In this document: one piece after another, positions 41,389 to 50,642 of the stretch | Numbering within the stretch: position 1 is the stretch's first letter | Layout: each line of letters starts with the position of its first letter | Assembly: GCF_016834655.1 (NCBI RefSeq) | Contig: NZ_JAENHP010000013.1 | Location: 186,001 to 250,000, forward strand | Length of the DNA: 64,000 nt | Direction: 5' to 3' | From: Paractinoplanes ovalisporus | GTDB lineage: Bacteria > Actinomycetota > Actinomycetes > Mycobacteriales > Micromonosporaceae | The notes under the pieces: generated by a model | What the model saw: the letters and a program-made list of their open reading frames with translations, nothing else | Databases searched by the model: none | Told to the model about the DNA's origin: nothing | Made by a program: the position numbers and the translations under genes

Positions 41389-41462
41389 CGCATTCGCTTT
41401 ACCGGCTCGGCCCGGCTTCAGCGGGCCCTCCTCGGGCTTTACCGGCTTTCTTTACCGGCTTT
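41389..41462. repeat. Short direct repeats of TTTACCGGCT
   Basis: TTTACCGGCT occurs four times in 74 bases before and at the permease gene end; the last, interrupted copy contributes the TAA complement (TTACTCGG). Smaller and less regular than the other arrays. Confidence 0.6.
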
Positions 41463-43989
41463 ACTCGGCGCCCAGGGCGGCCACCGGGCTCACCTTGGCC
41501 GCGCGGCGGGCGGGCAGCACCCCGGCCAGCGCGGTCATCGCGACGAGCACCAGGAACACGATCGCGAGCTGCCCGACCGGAAGGGCGAAGGGCGAGTTGA
41601 GCCCCAGCGCCTTCACGGCCAGCCAGGCGTACGGGACCCCGAGCACCAGCCCCACGGCGGCGCCGATCGCCCCGTACAGCGCGGACTCGGTCGTCAGCAT
41701 CGCCCGCAGCCCACCCTTGGAGAGGCCGACCGCGCGCAGCACCCCCGACTCACGGACCCGCTCGACCACCGACAGCGCGGTCGTGGTGCCGACGCCGACC
41801 ACCGCGATCATGACGGTGAGCCCGACCAGGCCGATCGCGATCAGCAGCAGCATGTCGACCTGGTCGTTGAGCTGGTCGCGCTGGTCGGCCAGCACGTTAA
41901 CCTTCCACTTGCCGCCCGCGGCGACCTGCGCGTCCTGGATGGCGCGGTTCCCGTTGGTCCGGCCCGTCTCGCCGCCCGCCCGGGCGTTGGCCAGCACACC
42001 CGAGAACGTGGCCGGGGCGCCGAGCTTGGTCAGGTCGGACGGGTCGAGCACGGCCGTGGCGTGCAGCGGCGCGTCCGCGGCGAACTGGGCGGCCACGGTC
42101 AGCGTCACGGTGCGCTGGCCGGCCTGCAGCTGGATCTGGTCGCCGACCTTCTTGCCGCTGATGTCGGCGCCGAAGCCGGACAGCACGATCTTGCCCGGGC
42201 CCAGGTCGGCCAGGGAGCCGGAGCGGATCTCGAGCTTCTCGAGCTCGGGCAGCGCCGTCATCGACAGGTCGGTGACGGCCAGGTCCTCGTTCTGGCCCAG
42301 CTTGACCGGCATCCGCCGGTACGGGGTGACGTCCTTGAGCTCCTCCCGCTTCTTGAGCTGTTCGGCCAGCGCGACCGGCACCGGGGACTCGTCGACGCCG
42401 AGCATCTCGTAGTCGGCGGGCACCGATGCGGCCAGTTCCCGGTCGGCCAGCACCCGCAGCGACGCCCCGCCGACCAGCGTGCCGGCGATCAGCGTGACAC
42501 CCAGCGCGACCACCACCGAGACCGCGGCGGCCCGGCGCGGGGCGGCGCCCACTCCCCCGGCGGCCAGGCGGCCGACCGGGCTCGACCGGCGCAGCGGCCA
42601 GCCGAGCAGCGCGAGCACCGGCCGCACCAGCACCGGACCGAGCGTGACCAGGGCGAAGAAGGCGAAGGCGCCTGAGGCGACCAGCGCGAACAGGTTGGTC
42701 TGGGGGTTGTAGTCGGTGTCCTCGCGGCCCGGCAGGTTCGTCACGATGTAGGCGGCGGTGAGCACGGCCCCGATGACCAGCACGATGCCGGCGGCCCAGC
42801 GCAGCTTGCCGATGTCGCGGCGGGCGCCGGTGGTGCCGGAGCCCCGCAGCGCCTCCAGCGGCGACACCCGCGAGGCCGAGGCGGCCGGGGCGAGCACGGC
42901 CACCGTGGTCAGCACGACGGCGAGCAGCACGGTCAGCAGGGCGGCCGGGACCGGGAAGCCGGGCGAGGAGATCTGCTTGTCGAACCAGCCGGCCACGACC
43001 GGGAGCAGATGGCCGACGCCGAGCGCGATCAGCACGCCGGTCAGACCCGTGACCAGGCCGGTCAGGGCGCCCTCGACGGCCAGGGCCCGGGTGATCGAGC
43101 CGCGGCCGGCGCCGACCGCCCGCAGCAGGGCGAGCTGACGCATCCGCTGGGCGAACACGATGCGGAACGTGGACGTGGCGACCAGGCCCGCGGCGACCAC
43201 GGCGATCGCGACGAACATGGCGATGACCGCGAAGATCGTGTTGACCTCCTCGGCCGCGGCCTCGGCCTCCTCGTGCCGCACGGTGGTGCCGTCCTGCACC
43301 TGCGGGCGCTCGTCGGGCGTGATCTTGGCGCTGGTGAACACCGCGTTGACCTGGTCGATCACCTTGGCCGCGTCGGTGCCCGGGGCCAGCCGCATCTCGA
43401 TCCGGCTCAGGTAGTCGTAGCCGCCCAGTTGGAGCATCGCGCTCGTGGGCCCGTACGCCTGGAAACCGTAGTCGTCGCGGACCTGGACCACGCCGACCAC
43501 CGTGAGCTTCGACGGCGCGAGGGGTTTGCCGTCCTCGTCGTAACGGATCTGCGCGGAGACGACCGAGCCGGGCTTGAGACCCATCCGCTCGACCGTGCGC
43601 GGGGTGACCGCGATCTCGCCCGGCTTGCTGGGGTAGCGGCCCTCGCTGACCGTGGTCAGGGCGAGCGGGCCGGTGCCGGGGTCGCTGAGCAGCGAGAGGT
43701 ACTCGCCGCCGACCTGACCGCCGTTGTCGACGCGGCCGACCGCCTCCTCGACCCCGGGGATCTTCTGCACCCGGGCCAGGTCGGCCGAGGTGACCGTGCC
43801 GTTGCGCACGACCACGCCGGCCGCCTCGGGGGTGCCGCTGAGACCGTTGAGCACGCTGCGCTCGGTGATCTGCTGCGCGAGCACCGTGGCGTAGACGACG
43901 AACGAGACGACCAGCACGGCCAAGCCGGTCAGCAGCAGGCGGGACGGCCTTCGGGCCACGCCCCGGAGCTGGGTGCGGAGCACACTCAT
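41461..43989 (-). CDS. ABC transporter permease with two FtsX domains (842 aa)
   Basis: Large exporter subunit. N-terminal TM (about 18-40), extracytoplasmic domain (about 45-255), three TMs with FtsX motif (about 256-370, FRIVFAQRMRQLALLRAVGA), two more central TMs, a second extracytoplasmic domain (about 510-715) and a C-terminal FtsX domain (VVGVGTTTALSVVERVRESGVLRAVG). Length and duplicated domains match actinobacterial FtsX/LolE-like exporters. The ATG overlaps the ATPase stop by 4 bp. It diverges, with the ATPase, from a two-component system that may control it. Confidence 0.94.
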   Translation of the reverse strand: MSVLRTQLRGVARRPSRLLLTGLAVLVVSFVVYATVLAQQITERSVLNGLSGTPEAAGVVVRNGTVTSADLARVQKIPGVEEAVGRVDNGGQVGGEYLSLLSDPGTGPLALTTVSEGRYPSKPGEIAVTPRTVERMGLKPGSVVSAQIRYDEDGKPLAPSKLTVVGVVQVRDDYGFQAYGPTSAMLQLGGYDYLSRIEMRLAPGTDAAKVIDQVNAVFTSAKITPDERPQVQDGTTVRHEEAEAAAEEVNTIFAVIAMFVAIAVVAAGLVATSTFRIVFAQRMRQLALLRAVGAGRGSITRALAVEGALTGLVTGLTGVLIALGVGHLLPVVAGWFDKQISSPGFPVPAALLTVLLAVVLTTVAVLAPAASASRVSPLEALRGSGTTGARRDIGKLRWAAGIVLVIGAVLTAAYIVTNLPGREDTDYNPQTNLFALVASGAFAFFALVTLGPVLVRPVLALLGWPLRRSSPVGRLAAGGVGAAPRRAAAVSVVVALGVTLIAGTLVGGASLRVLADRELAASVPADYEMLGVDESPVPVALAEQLKKREELKDVTPYRRMPVKLGQNEDLAVTDLSMTALPELEKLEIRSGSLADLGPGKIVLSGFGADISGKKVGDQIQLQAGQRTVTLTVAAQFAADAPLHATAVLDPSDLTKLGAPATFSGVLANARAGGETGRTNGNRAIQDAQVAAGGKWKVNVLADQRDQLNDQVDMLLLIAIGLVGLTVMIAVVGVGTTTALSVVERVRESGVLRAVGLSKGGLRAMLTTESALYGAIGAAVGLVLGVPYAWLAVKALGLNSPFALPVGQLAIVFLVLVAMTALAGVLPARRAAKVSPVAALGAE

Positions 43990-44738
43990 CGCGCGACCGC
44001 CAGGCTCTGCAGGGCGTCGGTGACCGAGGCGATGTCGGGACGGTCCAGCTCGCCGGCCACCCGACCGTCGGCCAGCAGAACAACCCGGTCCGCGTACGCG
44101 GCGGCGCCCGGATCGTGGGTGACCATGACGATCGTCTGGCCCAGTTCCCGCACGGAGTTACGCAGGAACAGCAGCACCTCGGCGCCCGAGCGGGAGTCCA
44201 GGTTGCCGGTGGGCTCGTCGGCGAACACCACCTCGGGCCGCGACATCAGCGCCCGGGCCAGGGCCACACGCTGCTGCTGGCCGCCGGAGAGCTCGCCCGG
44301 ACGGTGGTCGAGGCGGCCGACGATGCCCAGCGTCTCGGTCAGGTGGGCGTACAGGTGCGCGTCGGGTTTGCGGCCGGACAGCTCCAGCGGCAGCGTGATG
44401 TTCTGGGCCGCGGTGAGCTGCGGGAGCAGGTTGAACGCCTGGAAGACGAACCCGATCCGCTCACGGCGCACCTTGGTCAGCACCTTGTCGCTCTGCTTGG
44501 TCAGGTCGGTGCCGCCCAGCAGCGCCTGCCCGGAGGTGGCGGTGTCGAGACCGGCGAGGCAGTGCATCAGGGTGGACTTGCCCGACCCGGACGGCCCCAT
44601 GATGGCGGTGAACTGGGCGCGGGCGAACCCGACGGTCACGCCGTCGAGCGCCCGCACCGCGGTGTCGCCGCTGCCGTAGACCTTGACCAGATCCACGGCG
44701 GCGACCGCGGCCAGCGTGTCCACGCTCTGCGTCAGCAT
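43986..44738 (-). CDS. ABC transporter ATPase (250 aa)
   Basis: Walker A GPSGSGKST, signature LSGGQQQR, Walker B VVFADEPTGNLDS and the H-loop THD, all in the LolD/MacB spacing. ATG 44738 is preceded by GTGGAGAG. Forms the exporter with the 842-residue permease, whose start lies in its stop. The 158-base region to the divergent histidine kinase holds both promoters. Confidence 0.95.
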   Translation of the reverse strand: MLTQSVDTLAAVAAVDLVKVYGSGDTAVRALDGVTVGFARAQFTAIMGPSGSGKSTLMHCLAGLDTATSGQALLGGTDLTKQSDKVLTKVRRERIGFVFQAFNLLPQLTAAQNITLPLELSGRKPDAHLYAHLTETLGIVGRLDHRPGELSGGQQQRVALARALMSRPEVVFADEPTGNLDSRSGAEVLLFLRNSVRELGQTIVMVTHDPGAAAYADRVVLLADGRVAGELDRPDIASVTDALQSLAVAR

Positions 44739-44896
44739 GTTCTCTCCACGTCATTCGTCGTATGCGTCGTTGTTGTGGCAGATCATGGGGGCAGCCGAGG
44801 GGCCGGCACATCGGCCCGCGGCCAGGCTCGTCACAAGCGGTGAGTCTGACTTTCGGCCGATGGGTGACCCCCGGCCAGCGCATACGCTGGGTGACG

Positions 44897-46087
44897 ATGC
44901 AGAACAACCCGAACCGGATGGTGCTCCGCCGCCTGGCCCAGCTCGCCGCGCTGGGCGCCATGGCTCTGCTCGGCATCTTCGACATAGCGCAGGGCCTGCT
45001 GCGCAACTCCGAACCGCTGGGCCTGGTCAAGATCCTGCTGGCGATGGCGGCGGCCGCGGTCTGGCTACCGGTGCACCGGCCCCGCTCCACCCGCCTGCCC
45101 AAGGCGGCCATGGCCCTCGGCGGCTTCTCGCTGCTGGTCACCCTGCTCTCGGCGGCCTCGGCCGGTGGTTCCTCGTACGGGGCCAGCTGGGGTCTCGCCG
45201 AGTCGGCGGCGCTGCTCGGTGTCTGTTTCGTGGTGGCCCGGCACTCCACCGCCGGTCTCGGGTTCTCCGCGCTCGTCGTGGTGGGCGCCGCGGTCAGTTT
45301 CGCCCCGTTGCGCGCCGAGACCAGCTACGTCTACGTCATCTTCGGCCTGATCCAGGCGCTGGCGGCCGCGGCCGCGATCGGCCTCGGCATCTACCTGCGC
45401 ATCATCGAGAGCTCCCGGCAGCGGGCGTTCGACGCCGTACGGGCCGAGCAGCGCGCCGAGTTCGCCCGGGATCTGCACGACTTCATCGCCCACCACGTGA
45501 CCGGCATCGTGGTGCAGGCCCAGGGCGCCAAGTTCATCGCCGAGCAGGACCCGAAACGGGTGCTGCAGGCGCTCGACCAGATCGAACAGGCCGGCGCCGA
45601 GACGATGGCGTCGATGCGGCGGATGGTCGGCGTGCTGCGCGACCCCGAGTCGAAACCGGACGCGCCGCTGGCCCCCGTGGCCGGCGTGAACGATCTGGGC
45701 ACCCTGATCGACCAGTTCAACACGGCCGGCGGCGCCAAGGCCCGGATGCACGTCGACGGCGACCTGGGCGGGCTGCCGGTCGAGCTGTCCACCTCGGCCT
45801 ACCGGGTGGTGATGGAGGCGCTGACCAACGTGCGCCAGCACGCCCCCGCCGCCACGGCGGCCGACATCTGGATCCGCCGTACGCCGGAGTGGCTGCTGGT
45901 GCGCATCGCCAACGACGGGGTGGTTCCGGCCCGCACGCCCGCGCCGCGGGAGCGCCCGGGGTACGGTCTCGTGGGCCTGACCGAACGGGTCCGCGCGGTC
46001 GGCGGCCGCATCAACGCCATGCCCGGCATCGAGGGCGGCTGGGTGGTCGACGCCGCGTTCCCGATCGATCCGAGGACGAGCTCATGA
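44897..46087 (+). CDS. NarL-type sensor histidine kinase (396 aa)
   Basis: Membrane sensor with four or five N-terminal TM segments (about 12-35, 43-60, 70-90, 105-170), no large extracellular loop, then HisKA_3 with His194 in RDLHDFIAHHVTG and a HATPase with NVRQHAPA and GYGLVGLTERV. This is the intramembrane-sensing layout common next to FtsX-type exporters. ATG 44897 lies 8 bases after TACGCT (44883-44888), a good -10, so the message is probably leaderless. The stop overlaps the response-regulator ATG. Confidence 0.93.
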   Translation: MQNNPNRMVLRRLAQLAALGAMALLGIFDIAQGLLRNSEPLGLVKILLAMAAAAVWLPVHRPRSTRLPKAAMALGGFSLLVTLLSAASAGGSSYGASWGLAESAALLGVCFVVARHSTAGLGFSALVVVGAAVSFAPLRAETSYVYVIFGLIQALAAAAAIGLGIYLRIIESSRQRAFDAVRAEQRAEFARDLHDFIAHHVTGIVVQAQGAKFIAEQDPKRVLQALDQIEQAGAETMASMRRMVGVLRDPESKPDAPLAPVAGVNDLGTLIDQFNTAGGAKARMHVDGDLGGLPVELSTSAYRVVMEALTNVRQHAPAATAADIWIRRTPEWLLVRIANDGVVPARTPAPRERPGYGLVGLTERVRAVGGRINAMPGIEGGWVVDAAFPIDPRTSS

Positions 46088-46722
46088 TCCGCGTACTGAT
46101 CGCCGACGACCAGGCCATGGTCCGCACCGGTTTCGGCATGATCATCGGCGCGCAGCCCGACATGGAGGTGGTCGGCGAGGCCAACGACGGCGTCGAGGCG
46201 GTCGCGATGGCCCGCAAGCTGAAGCCCGACGTGGCCCTGCTCGACATCCGCATGCCCAAGATGGACGGCCTGGAGGCGTTGCGCCTGCTCTCCGGCCCCG
46301 GCGTCACCGACCCGGTCAAGGTCGTCGTGGTCACCACCTTCGACCTCGACGAATACGTCCACCAGGCCCTGCGCAACGGCGCGGCCGGCTTCCTGCTGAA
46401 AGACTCCGGCCCGGCCCTGCTGGTCGAGGCCGTGCGGGCCGCCGTCTCGGGCGACGCCCTGATCAGCCCGTCCATCACCGTGCGCCTGCTGGAACACCTC
46501 TCCCCACCGGCCCCCACCAACGACGACGGCGGCCTGTCCCCACGCGAACTCGACGTGGTGCGCCTGGCCGCCAAGGGCCTGACCAACGCCGAGATCGCGG
46601 CCCAGCTGTTCATCTCCATCGGAACCGTGAAGACCCACGTCGGCAGCGTCATGACCAAGCTGAACGCCCGCAACCGGGTCGAGATCGCCGCGTGGGCCTG
46701 GGAGCGCAAACTCCTCGGCTGA
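46084..46722 (+). CDS. NarL/LuxR-type response regulator (212 aa)
   Basis: Receiver (1-120) with Asp54 in LLDIRMPKMDG and Lys in FLLKDSG; LuxR helix-turn-helix (about 145-210) with LSPRELDVVRLAAKGLTNAEIAAQLFIS and GTVKTHVGSVM. ATG 46084 lies in the kinase stop (ATGA). With the kinase it probably controls the divergent exporter operon, a common pairing in actinomycetes; that link is inference. Confidence 0.95.
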   Translation: MIRVLIADDQAMVRTGFGMIIGAQPDMEVVGEANDGVEAVAMARKLKPDVALLDIRMPKMDGLEALRLLSGPGVTDPVKVVVVTTFDLDEYVHQALRNGAAGFLLKDSGPALLVEAVRAAVSGDALISPSITVRLLEHLSPPAPTNDDGGLSPRELDVVRLAAKGLTNAEIAAQLFISIGTVKTHVGSVMTKLNARNRVEIAAWAWERKLLG

Positions 46723-46734
46723 CCGCCCCGGCGT

Positions 46735-47262
46735 CTAGAGCGTGATCCAGTAACGCTTGAGCGTGTGGGGGCCGGTGGTGCGGGTGTCCTCGTAGACGCC
46801 GCCGGCTCCCTCGATCACCCGGGCCGAGCCGATGTTGTCGGGCCGGCAGGTCAGCAGCACCCGGTCGAGGCCCAGCTCGTTGCGGGCCGTGCCGAGCGTC
46901 TGGCCCAGGGCCCACGCGGCCAGTCCCCGGCGGCGGGCCGAGGGGCGGATGCCGTAGCCGATGTGGCCGCCCATGTCGAGCAGCATCTGATTCAGCTCGT
47001 GGCGCAACGAGACCGAGCCCAGGAACTGGTCGTCCTCGACGATCCAGCGGTAGGTGCAGTGCACCCAGCCCTCCACCGGCGGAATCGCCGGGTCGGCCTG
47101 GCGGTGCAGGTCGGCCACCCACGCGGCGAACCCGGCCTCGGAGTCCAGATCATCGGTTTCCCGTACGCCGTGTCCGTCCATGTGTGTGCCGGGCACCCAC
47201 TCGTCGCGGGCTTCCAGCCAGGATTTACGTAAGCGGACCGTGGGTTCGATCAGTTCAGGCAC
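46735..47262 (-). CDS. GNAT family N-acetyltransferase (175 aa)
   Basis: GNAT enzyme of the RimJ/RimL type: a WVHCTYRWIVEDDQFLGSVSLRHEL core, then the acetyl-CoA loop GYGIRPSARRRGLAAWALGQTL (about 102-123) and N-GSARVIEGAGG. GTG 47262 is the start. Its stop is 12 bases from the response-regulator stop and its start is 9 bases from the NACHT gene end on the same strand, so it may be co-transcribed with that gene. Confidence 0.9.
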   Translation of the reverse strand: MPELIEPTVRLRKSWLEARDEWVPGTHMDGHGVRETDDLDSEAGFAAWVADLHRQADPAIPPVEGWVHCTYRWIVEDDQFLGSVSLRHELNQMLLDMGGHIGYGIRPSARRRGLAAWALGQTLGTARNELGLDRVLLTCRPDNIGSARVIEGAGGVYEDTRTTGPHTLKRYWITL

Positions 47263-47271
47263 CCCGTCACC

Positions 47272-50073
47272 CTAGTTCGCCGGCTCCACGACGAAGATCT
47301 GCCTCCGCACCCAGCGGACCAGGAACTCCCGTACGTGCTCGGGGACGCCGTAGTCGGCCAGGTGACCGTCGACGTCCTCGGTCCGGGCATGGGTGGTCCG
47401 TGAGGTGAGCAGCCACTTCGCCACTCCTTCCCGGGCCGAGCGTTCGTCGCACTCCAGGTAGGGCAGGAAGAACACGAGGAACGTCGCCAGGTCCTCCCCG
47501 TCCGCGTCGCGGAACGCCGCCTCGATCGGAGCGATGGGAAACGGCAGGATGTCGCCCGGCCGTCGCTGAGCGGGCAACCAGGGTGTCGGCCGACCGATCA
47601 AACTGTCCCTGAGCTCACGCGCGACCGCCTTCGGCAGTCGCCGCCTCTCCTCAGGATCCGAGTCCATGTCGATCAGGAGGTAGGCCACCCACGGGTAGCC
47701 GGCACCCGACATGACCACGTCTGTCGTGAAGAAGGGCAGCAGGCCGTGGTGGTCCAAAACCTCGTGCACGGCCGCGTCGTCACCCGCCCGGCCCCATGGG
47801 CTTCGTGCACGCCAGCGTTCGAAGACCTCCCCGTGCCGTTCCTGCAGTTCCCGCTTCAATGCCGACCACACCTCGGCCCGGGCGTCGTTCTCGTTGCGCA
47901 TCCGCCGGTCGAGGTGGGACACCAGCAGAAAGGCCACGCCGTTCTCCGCCTCCAGGAGCTCTCCGAGCCGGATCTCGAGGCGACGGTGCACAAACGGCAG
48001 ATTGTCGGGCAGGCAGCGATACATGGCCGCATGGAGCGGGAAGTCCGAGGCTTCGAGCGCCGCGAAGTCCGCGCCGGAGGGCAACATCTGCATGCGGTCC
48101 GCCTCGCCGTAAGCGAGCGCCCGGTCCACGCACACGTCCACGATCTGCTCGACCATGTCGGGCGAAAGGACCACGTCACCCAGCGACCGCGCCGCGAACG
48201 CCACGAGCGCGTCCCGCTCCCGGCTCTCGGTGGCCGCGTCCAGGTCGTCGAGCGCGAGCCCGAGCAGCGTGTCGCCGCCGTCCTCGACGTTGCGCTCCAG
48301 CAACTGCACCGCGAGCTGCGAGACCACCTCCCACTGACTGTGCCGCACCCGGTCGGCCAGCTCGGCCCACACCACCTCGGGAGTCTTCGCGCGTCGGACC
48401 AGGCATTCGGCGGCGAAGTACTCGAGGAACGTCCGGTGGGCGAAGCCGAAGATGGGCTCGGTCGGGGTCGAGCCGACCTCGGCCAGGATCCAGGCCCGGC
48501 CCGCGCAGTAGTCGAGGAACTCGGCCGCGACCTCGGCCGCCTGGTCCTCGTCGAAGCCCTTGCCGACGAGGTGATCCTCGACGATCCGCAGCACCCGGCG
48601 TCGGGGCTGCTCGGGCACGGTGTGCTCGGTGAACAACGTCCACGCCAAATGTTGCACGGAACCGCGGACGCGGCCCTCGAAGCCGAGCTTGCGGGAGATG
48701 CCGCGCATCCGGTCCCACTGCTCGAACACCATCAGCGCGCACCGCTCGTAGACCTCGCCGCGGTTGCCGGGGATGTAGTGGTCGCTCGCGTACATAGCGC
48801 ACAGCACGCTGAGCAGCAACGGGCTGCTGCGCAGGTCTTCGATCGTCTCGCTCTCATTGAGAAACGCGGTCGCGAGCCGTGAGCGCTCCGCCTCCGGGGT
48901 GCCCTCGTCGAGCGCGAACCACCGCCGCGCGTACGTCTCGGCCTTCGCCCGGTCGAACGGCGCCAGCGCGCACGTGCGGAACAGGGACGGGTCGAGGGGA
49001 GCCTCGGCGTACCCGACCCGGCGTGACGTGGCCACGACCGGCACGAGCGGATGCCGCAGGACGAAGCCCTTCACCAGATCGGCGACCCGGCGACGCAGCG
49101 CGACGTCGCTCAGCTCGTCGAGCCCGTCCAGGATCACGACGGCCCGCCCGTTCATCAGCAGGTAGTCGACGGCGTCGGGGGTCAGCGTGACGTTGTAGGG
49201 GTCGCGGCTCACGGTGACCAGGTGCTCGGCCAGCGTCCGTTCGCCGGTCTCGAGGGCGGCCGAGAAGTGCCGCAGCACGACCAGCAACGGGACGACCGTG
49301 CCGGTCGGGTCAGCCGCCAGATCGTGGGCCAGCTTCTCGGCCAGGGTCGACTTGCCGGCGCCAGGATCGCCGAGGATGACGTGCCGGCGGCCCGGCTCGG
49401 TGAGCTCGTCGAGGTCGACGGTCAGGTCCTCACGCGACTCGTGGTGCACCGCCGGCGCGACGTAGAGGCTGTCCCACGGCACGCTGCGGGCCTTGGCCGA
49501 CTGGGGCATGCGCAGCTCGGCGTGCAGCTGCGACACCTGCGACCGCATGTCGAGGAAGTCCTCGTGCATCGCGGCCTCGTCGGTGATCCGGCTCAGCAGC
49601 GCGCCCGTGCGGGCGGCCAGCGCGGTCAGGTGGCCCTGCGCGACCAGGGCTTCCGGCACGAGGTCGGACCGCTGGGCGGTGGGTCCGGCCGCGGCCTGCA
49701 CACCGTCGAGGACCACGTCGGTCAGGCCGAGCAGCCGTTCCCCCGGAAGACCGGTCGCCAGTCGCAGCCCCTGGCGCAGCTGTTCCCGTACGGCCGAAGC
49801 GTGTTCCTCGCGTTTCTTGGCGGTGCGGTGCATGCGGGCGATGACGGCGTTCATGACGACCGACTCGAACTCGGGTGACGCCATGTATCGGGCCACGCCC
49901 GCCGCCTCGGAAGCTGAAAGGTCGTCGAGCAGCCCGGCGGCCGTCTCCTCGGCCATCAACGGCCGGGCGGAGTCACGCAGCCGGCGCACCTGCGCGTCCT
50001 TGCGGGTGTTGCTCACGAAGTGGCCGGCCACCCGGGCGGCTGCTTTGGACAGTGAGGACTCGATACCGGGCAC
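47272..50073 (-). CDS. NACHT-domain STAND ATPase (933 aa)
   Basis: Signal-transducing NTPase. A helical N-terminal part of unknown fold (1-225) precedes the NACHT module: Walker A GDPGAGKS (235-242), Walker B ILDGLDEL (about 314-321), the VVATSRR sensor and the NACHT-type SSPLLLSVLCAMYASDH. A helical C-terminal half (about 500-933) would be the sensor; no LRR or TPR consensus is visible. The GTG at 50073 is probably leaderless: TAGCGT (50087-50082) is a -10 at the right distance. Bacterial NACHT proteins include antiphage factors, but many actinobacterial ones have no known role and no effector domain is recognised here. Confidence 0.9.
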   Translation of the reverse strand: MPGIESSLSKAAARVAGHFVSNTRKDAQVRRLRDSARPLMAEETAAGLLDDLSASEAAGVARYMASPEFESVVMNAVIARMHRTAKKREEHASAVREQLRQGLRLATGLPGERLLGLTDVVLDGVQAAAGPTAQRSDLVPEALVAQGHLTALAARTGALLSRITDEAAMHEDFLDMRSQVSQLHAELRMPQSAKARSVPWDSLYVAPAVHHESREDLTVDLDELTEPGRRHVILGDPGAGKSTLAEKLAHDLAADPTGTVVPLLVVLRHFSAALETGERTLAEHLVTVSRDPYNVTLTPDAVDYLLMNGRAVVILDGLDELSDVALRRRVADLVKGFVLRHPLVPVVATSRRVGYAEAPLDPSLFRTCALAPFDRAKAETYARRWFALDEGTPEAERSRLATAFLNESETIEDLRSSPLLLSVLCAMYASDHYIPGNRGEVYERCALMVFEQWDRMRGISRKLGFEGRVRGSVQHLAWTLFTEHTVPEQPRRRVLRIVEDHLVGKGFDEDQAAEVAAEFLDYCAGRAWILAEVGSTPTEPIFGFAHRTFLEYFAAECLVRRAKTPEVVWAELADRVRHSQWEVVSQLAVQLLERNVEDGGDTLLGLALDDLDAATESRERDALVAFAARSLGDVVLSPDMVEQIVDVCVDRALAYGEADRMQMLPSGADFAALEASDFPLHAAMYRCLPDNLPFVHRRLEIRLGELLEAENGVAFLLVSHLDRRMRNENDARAEVWSALKRELQERHGEVFERWRARSPWGRAGDDAAVHEVLDHHGLLPFFTTDVVMSGAGYPWVAYLLIDMDSDPEERRRLPKAVARELRDSLIGRPTPWLPAQRRPGDILPFPIAPIEAAFRDADGEDLATFLVFFLPYLECDERSAREGVAKWLLTSRTTHARTEDVDGHLADYGVPEHVREFLVRWVRRQIFVVEPAN

Positions 50074-50081
50074 AGCGAGAG

Positions 50082-50087
50082 ACGCTA
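50082..50087 (-). promoter_or_regulatory. -10 box of the NACHT gene overlapping the upstream stop codon
   Basis: TAGCGT reads on the minus strand 8 bases before the GTG. Its first three bases are the TAG of the lipoprotein gene. Confidence 0.55.
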
Positions 50088-50642
50088 GCCGGGCGCGGCC
50101 ATCCTGAGGAGCGCCTGAATCTGGGATTGACGGCGGGCCGTTACGGTCTCGCCCATGGTGCGGGCAGGCGGGTAGGCGCCGCCGGCGGTCTCCATGCGGG
50201 CGGTCTCGACGCAGTTGCCCAGGTGGCCCAGGAGCAGGGTCACCGCCGTACGGTCGAACGCGGTCCGGGAATTGCGCAGCTCGGCGATGTCGGCATCGCG
50301 CAACGAGTGGAGGTCGCCGTGGCCCTCGTGGATGCCCGCCGACGGGTCGGCCTTCAGCGGTTGTTGCCAGCCGAGGAGCCAGCGCTCCATCGTCCCGGAC
50401 TCCTCGCGCCACTGGGTCCGCAGCTCGGTAGCCAGCGTGCGTAAGGCCGGGTCGGTGGCGCGTTCCTCCGTCAGTGTGGCCAGCGGCTCGCCCTCGTCGA
50501 TCTGGGTGAGGGCCATCTGCAGGAACATCACGTCGGTGTTGTTGAAGGCGGGGGCGGTGGACACCGCGGTCTCCGGCTGCGAGGTGCAGCCGGAGACCAA
50601 TAGCAGGACGGCGCAGACCGCCGCCGCTAGTTGGCGGCCCAC
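50085..50642 (-). CDS. DUF305-like lipoprotein (185 aa)
   Basis: Signal peptide with a lipobox (AVLLLVSGC, Cys about residue 19) shows membrane anchoring outside the cell. The rest is a helical DUF305-like domain (NNTDVMFLQMALTQIDEG; LATELRTQWREESGTMERWLLGW); the paired His usual for the family are replaced by Thr-Gln, so metal binding is doubtful. GTG 50642 lies inside the end of the LPMO gene (16-bp overlap), pointing to coupled translation. The TAG forms part of the next promoter. Confidence 0.8.
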   Translation of the reverse strand: MGRQLAAAVCAVLLLVSGCTSQPETAVSTAPAFNNTDVMFLQMALTQIDEGEPLATLTEERATDPALRTLATELRTQWREESGTMERWLLGWQQPLKADPSAGIHEGHGDLHSLRDADIAELRNSRTAFDRTAVTLLLGHLGNCVETARMETAGGAYPPARTMGETVTARRQSQIQALLRMAAPG

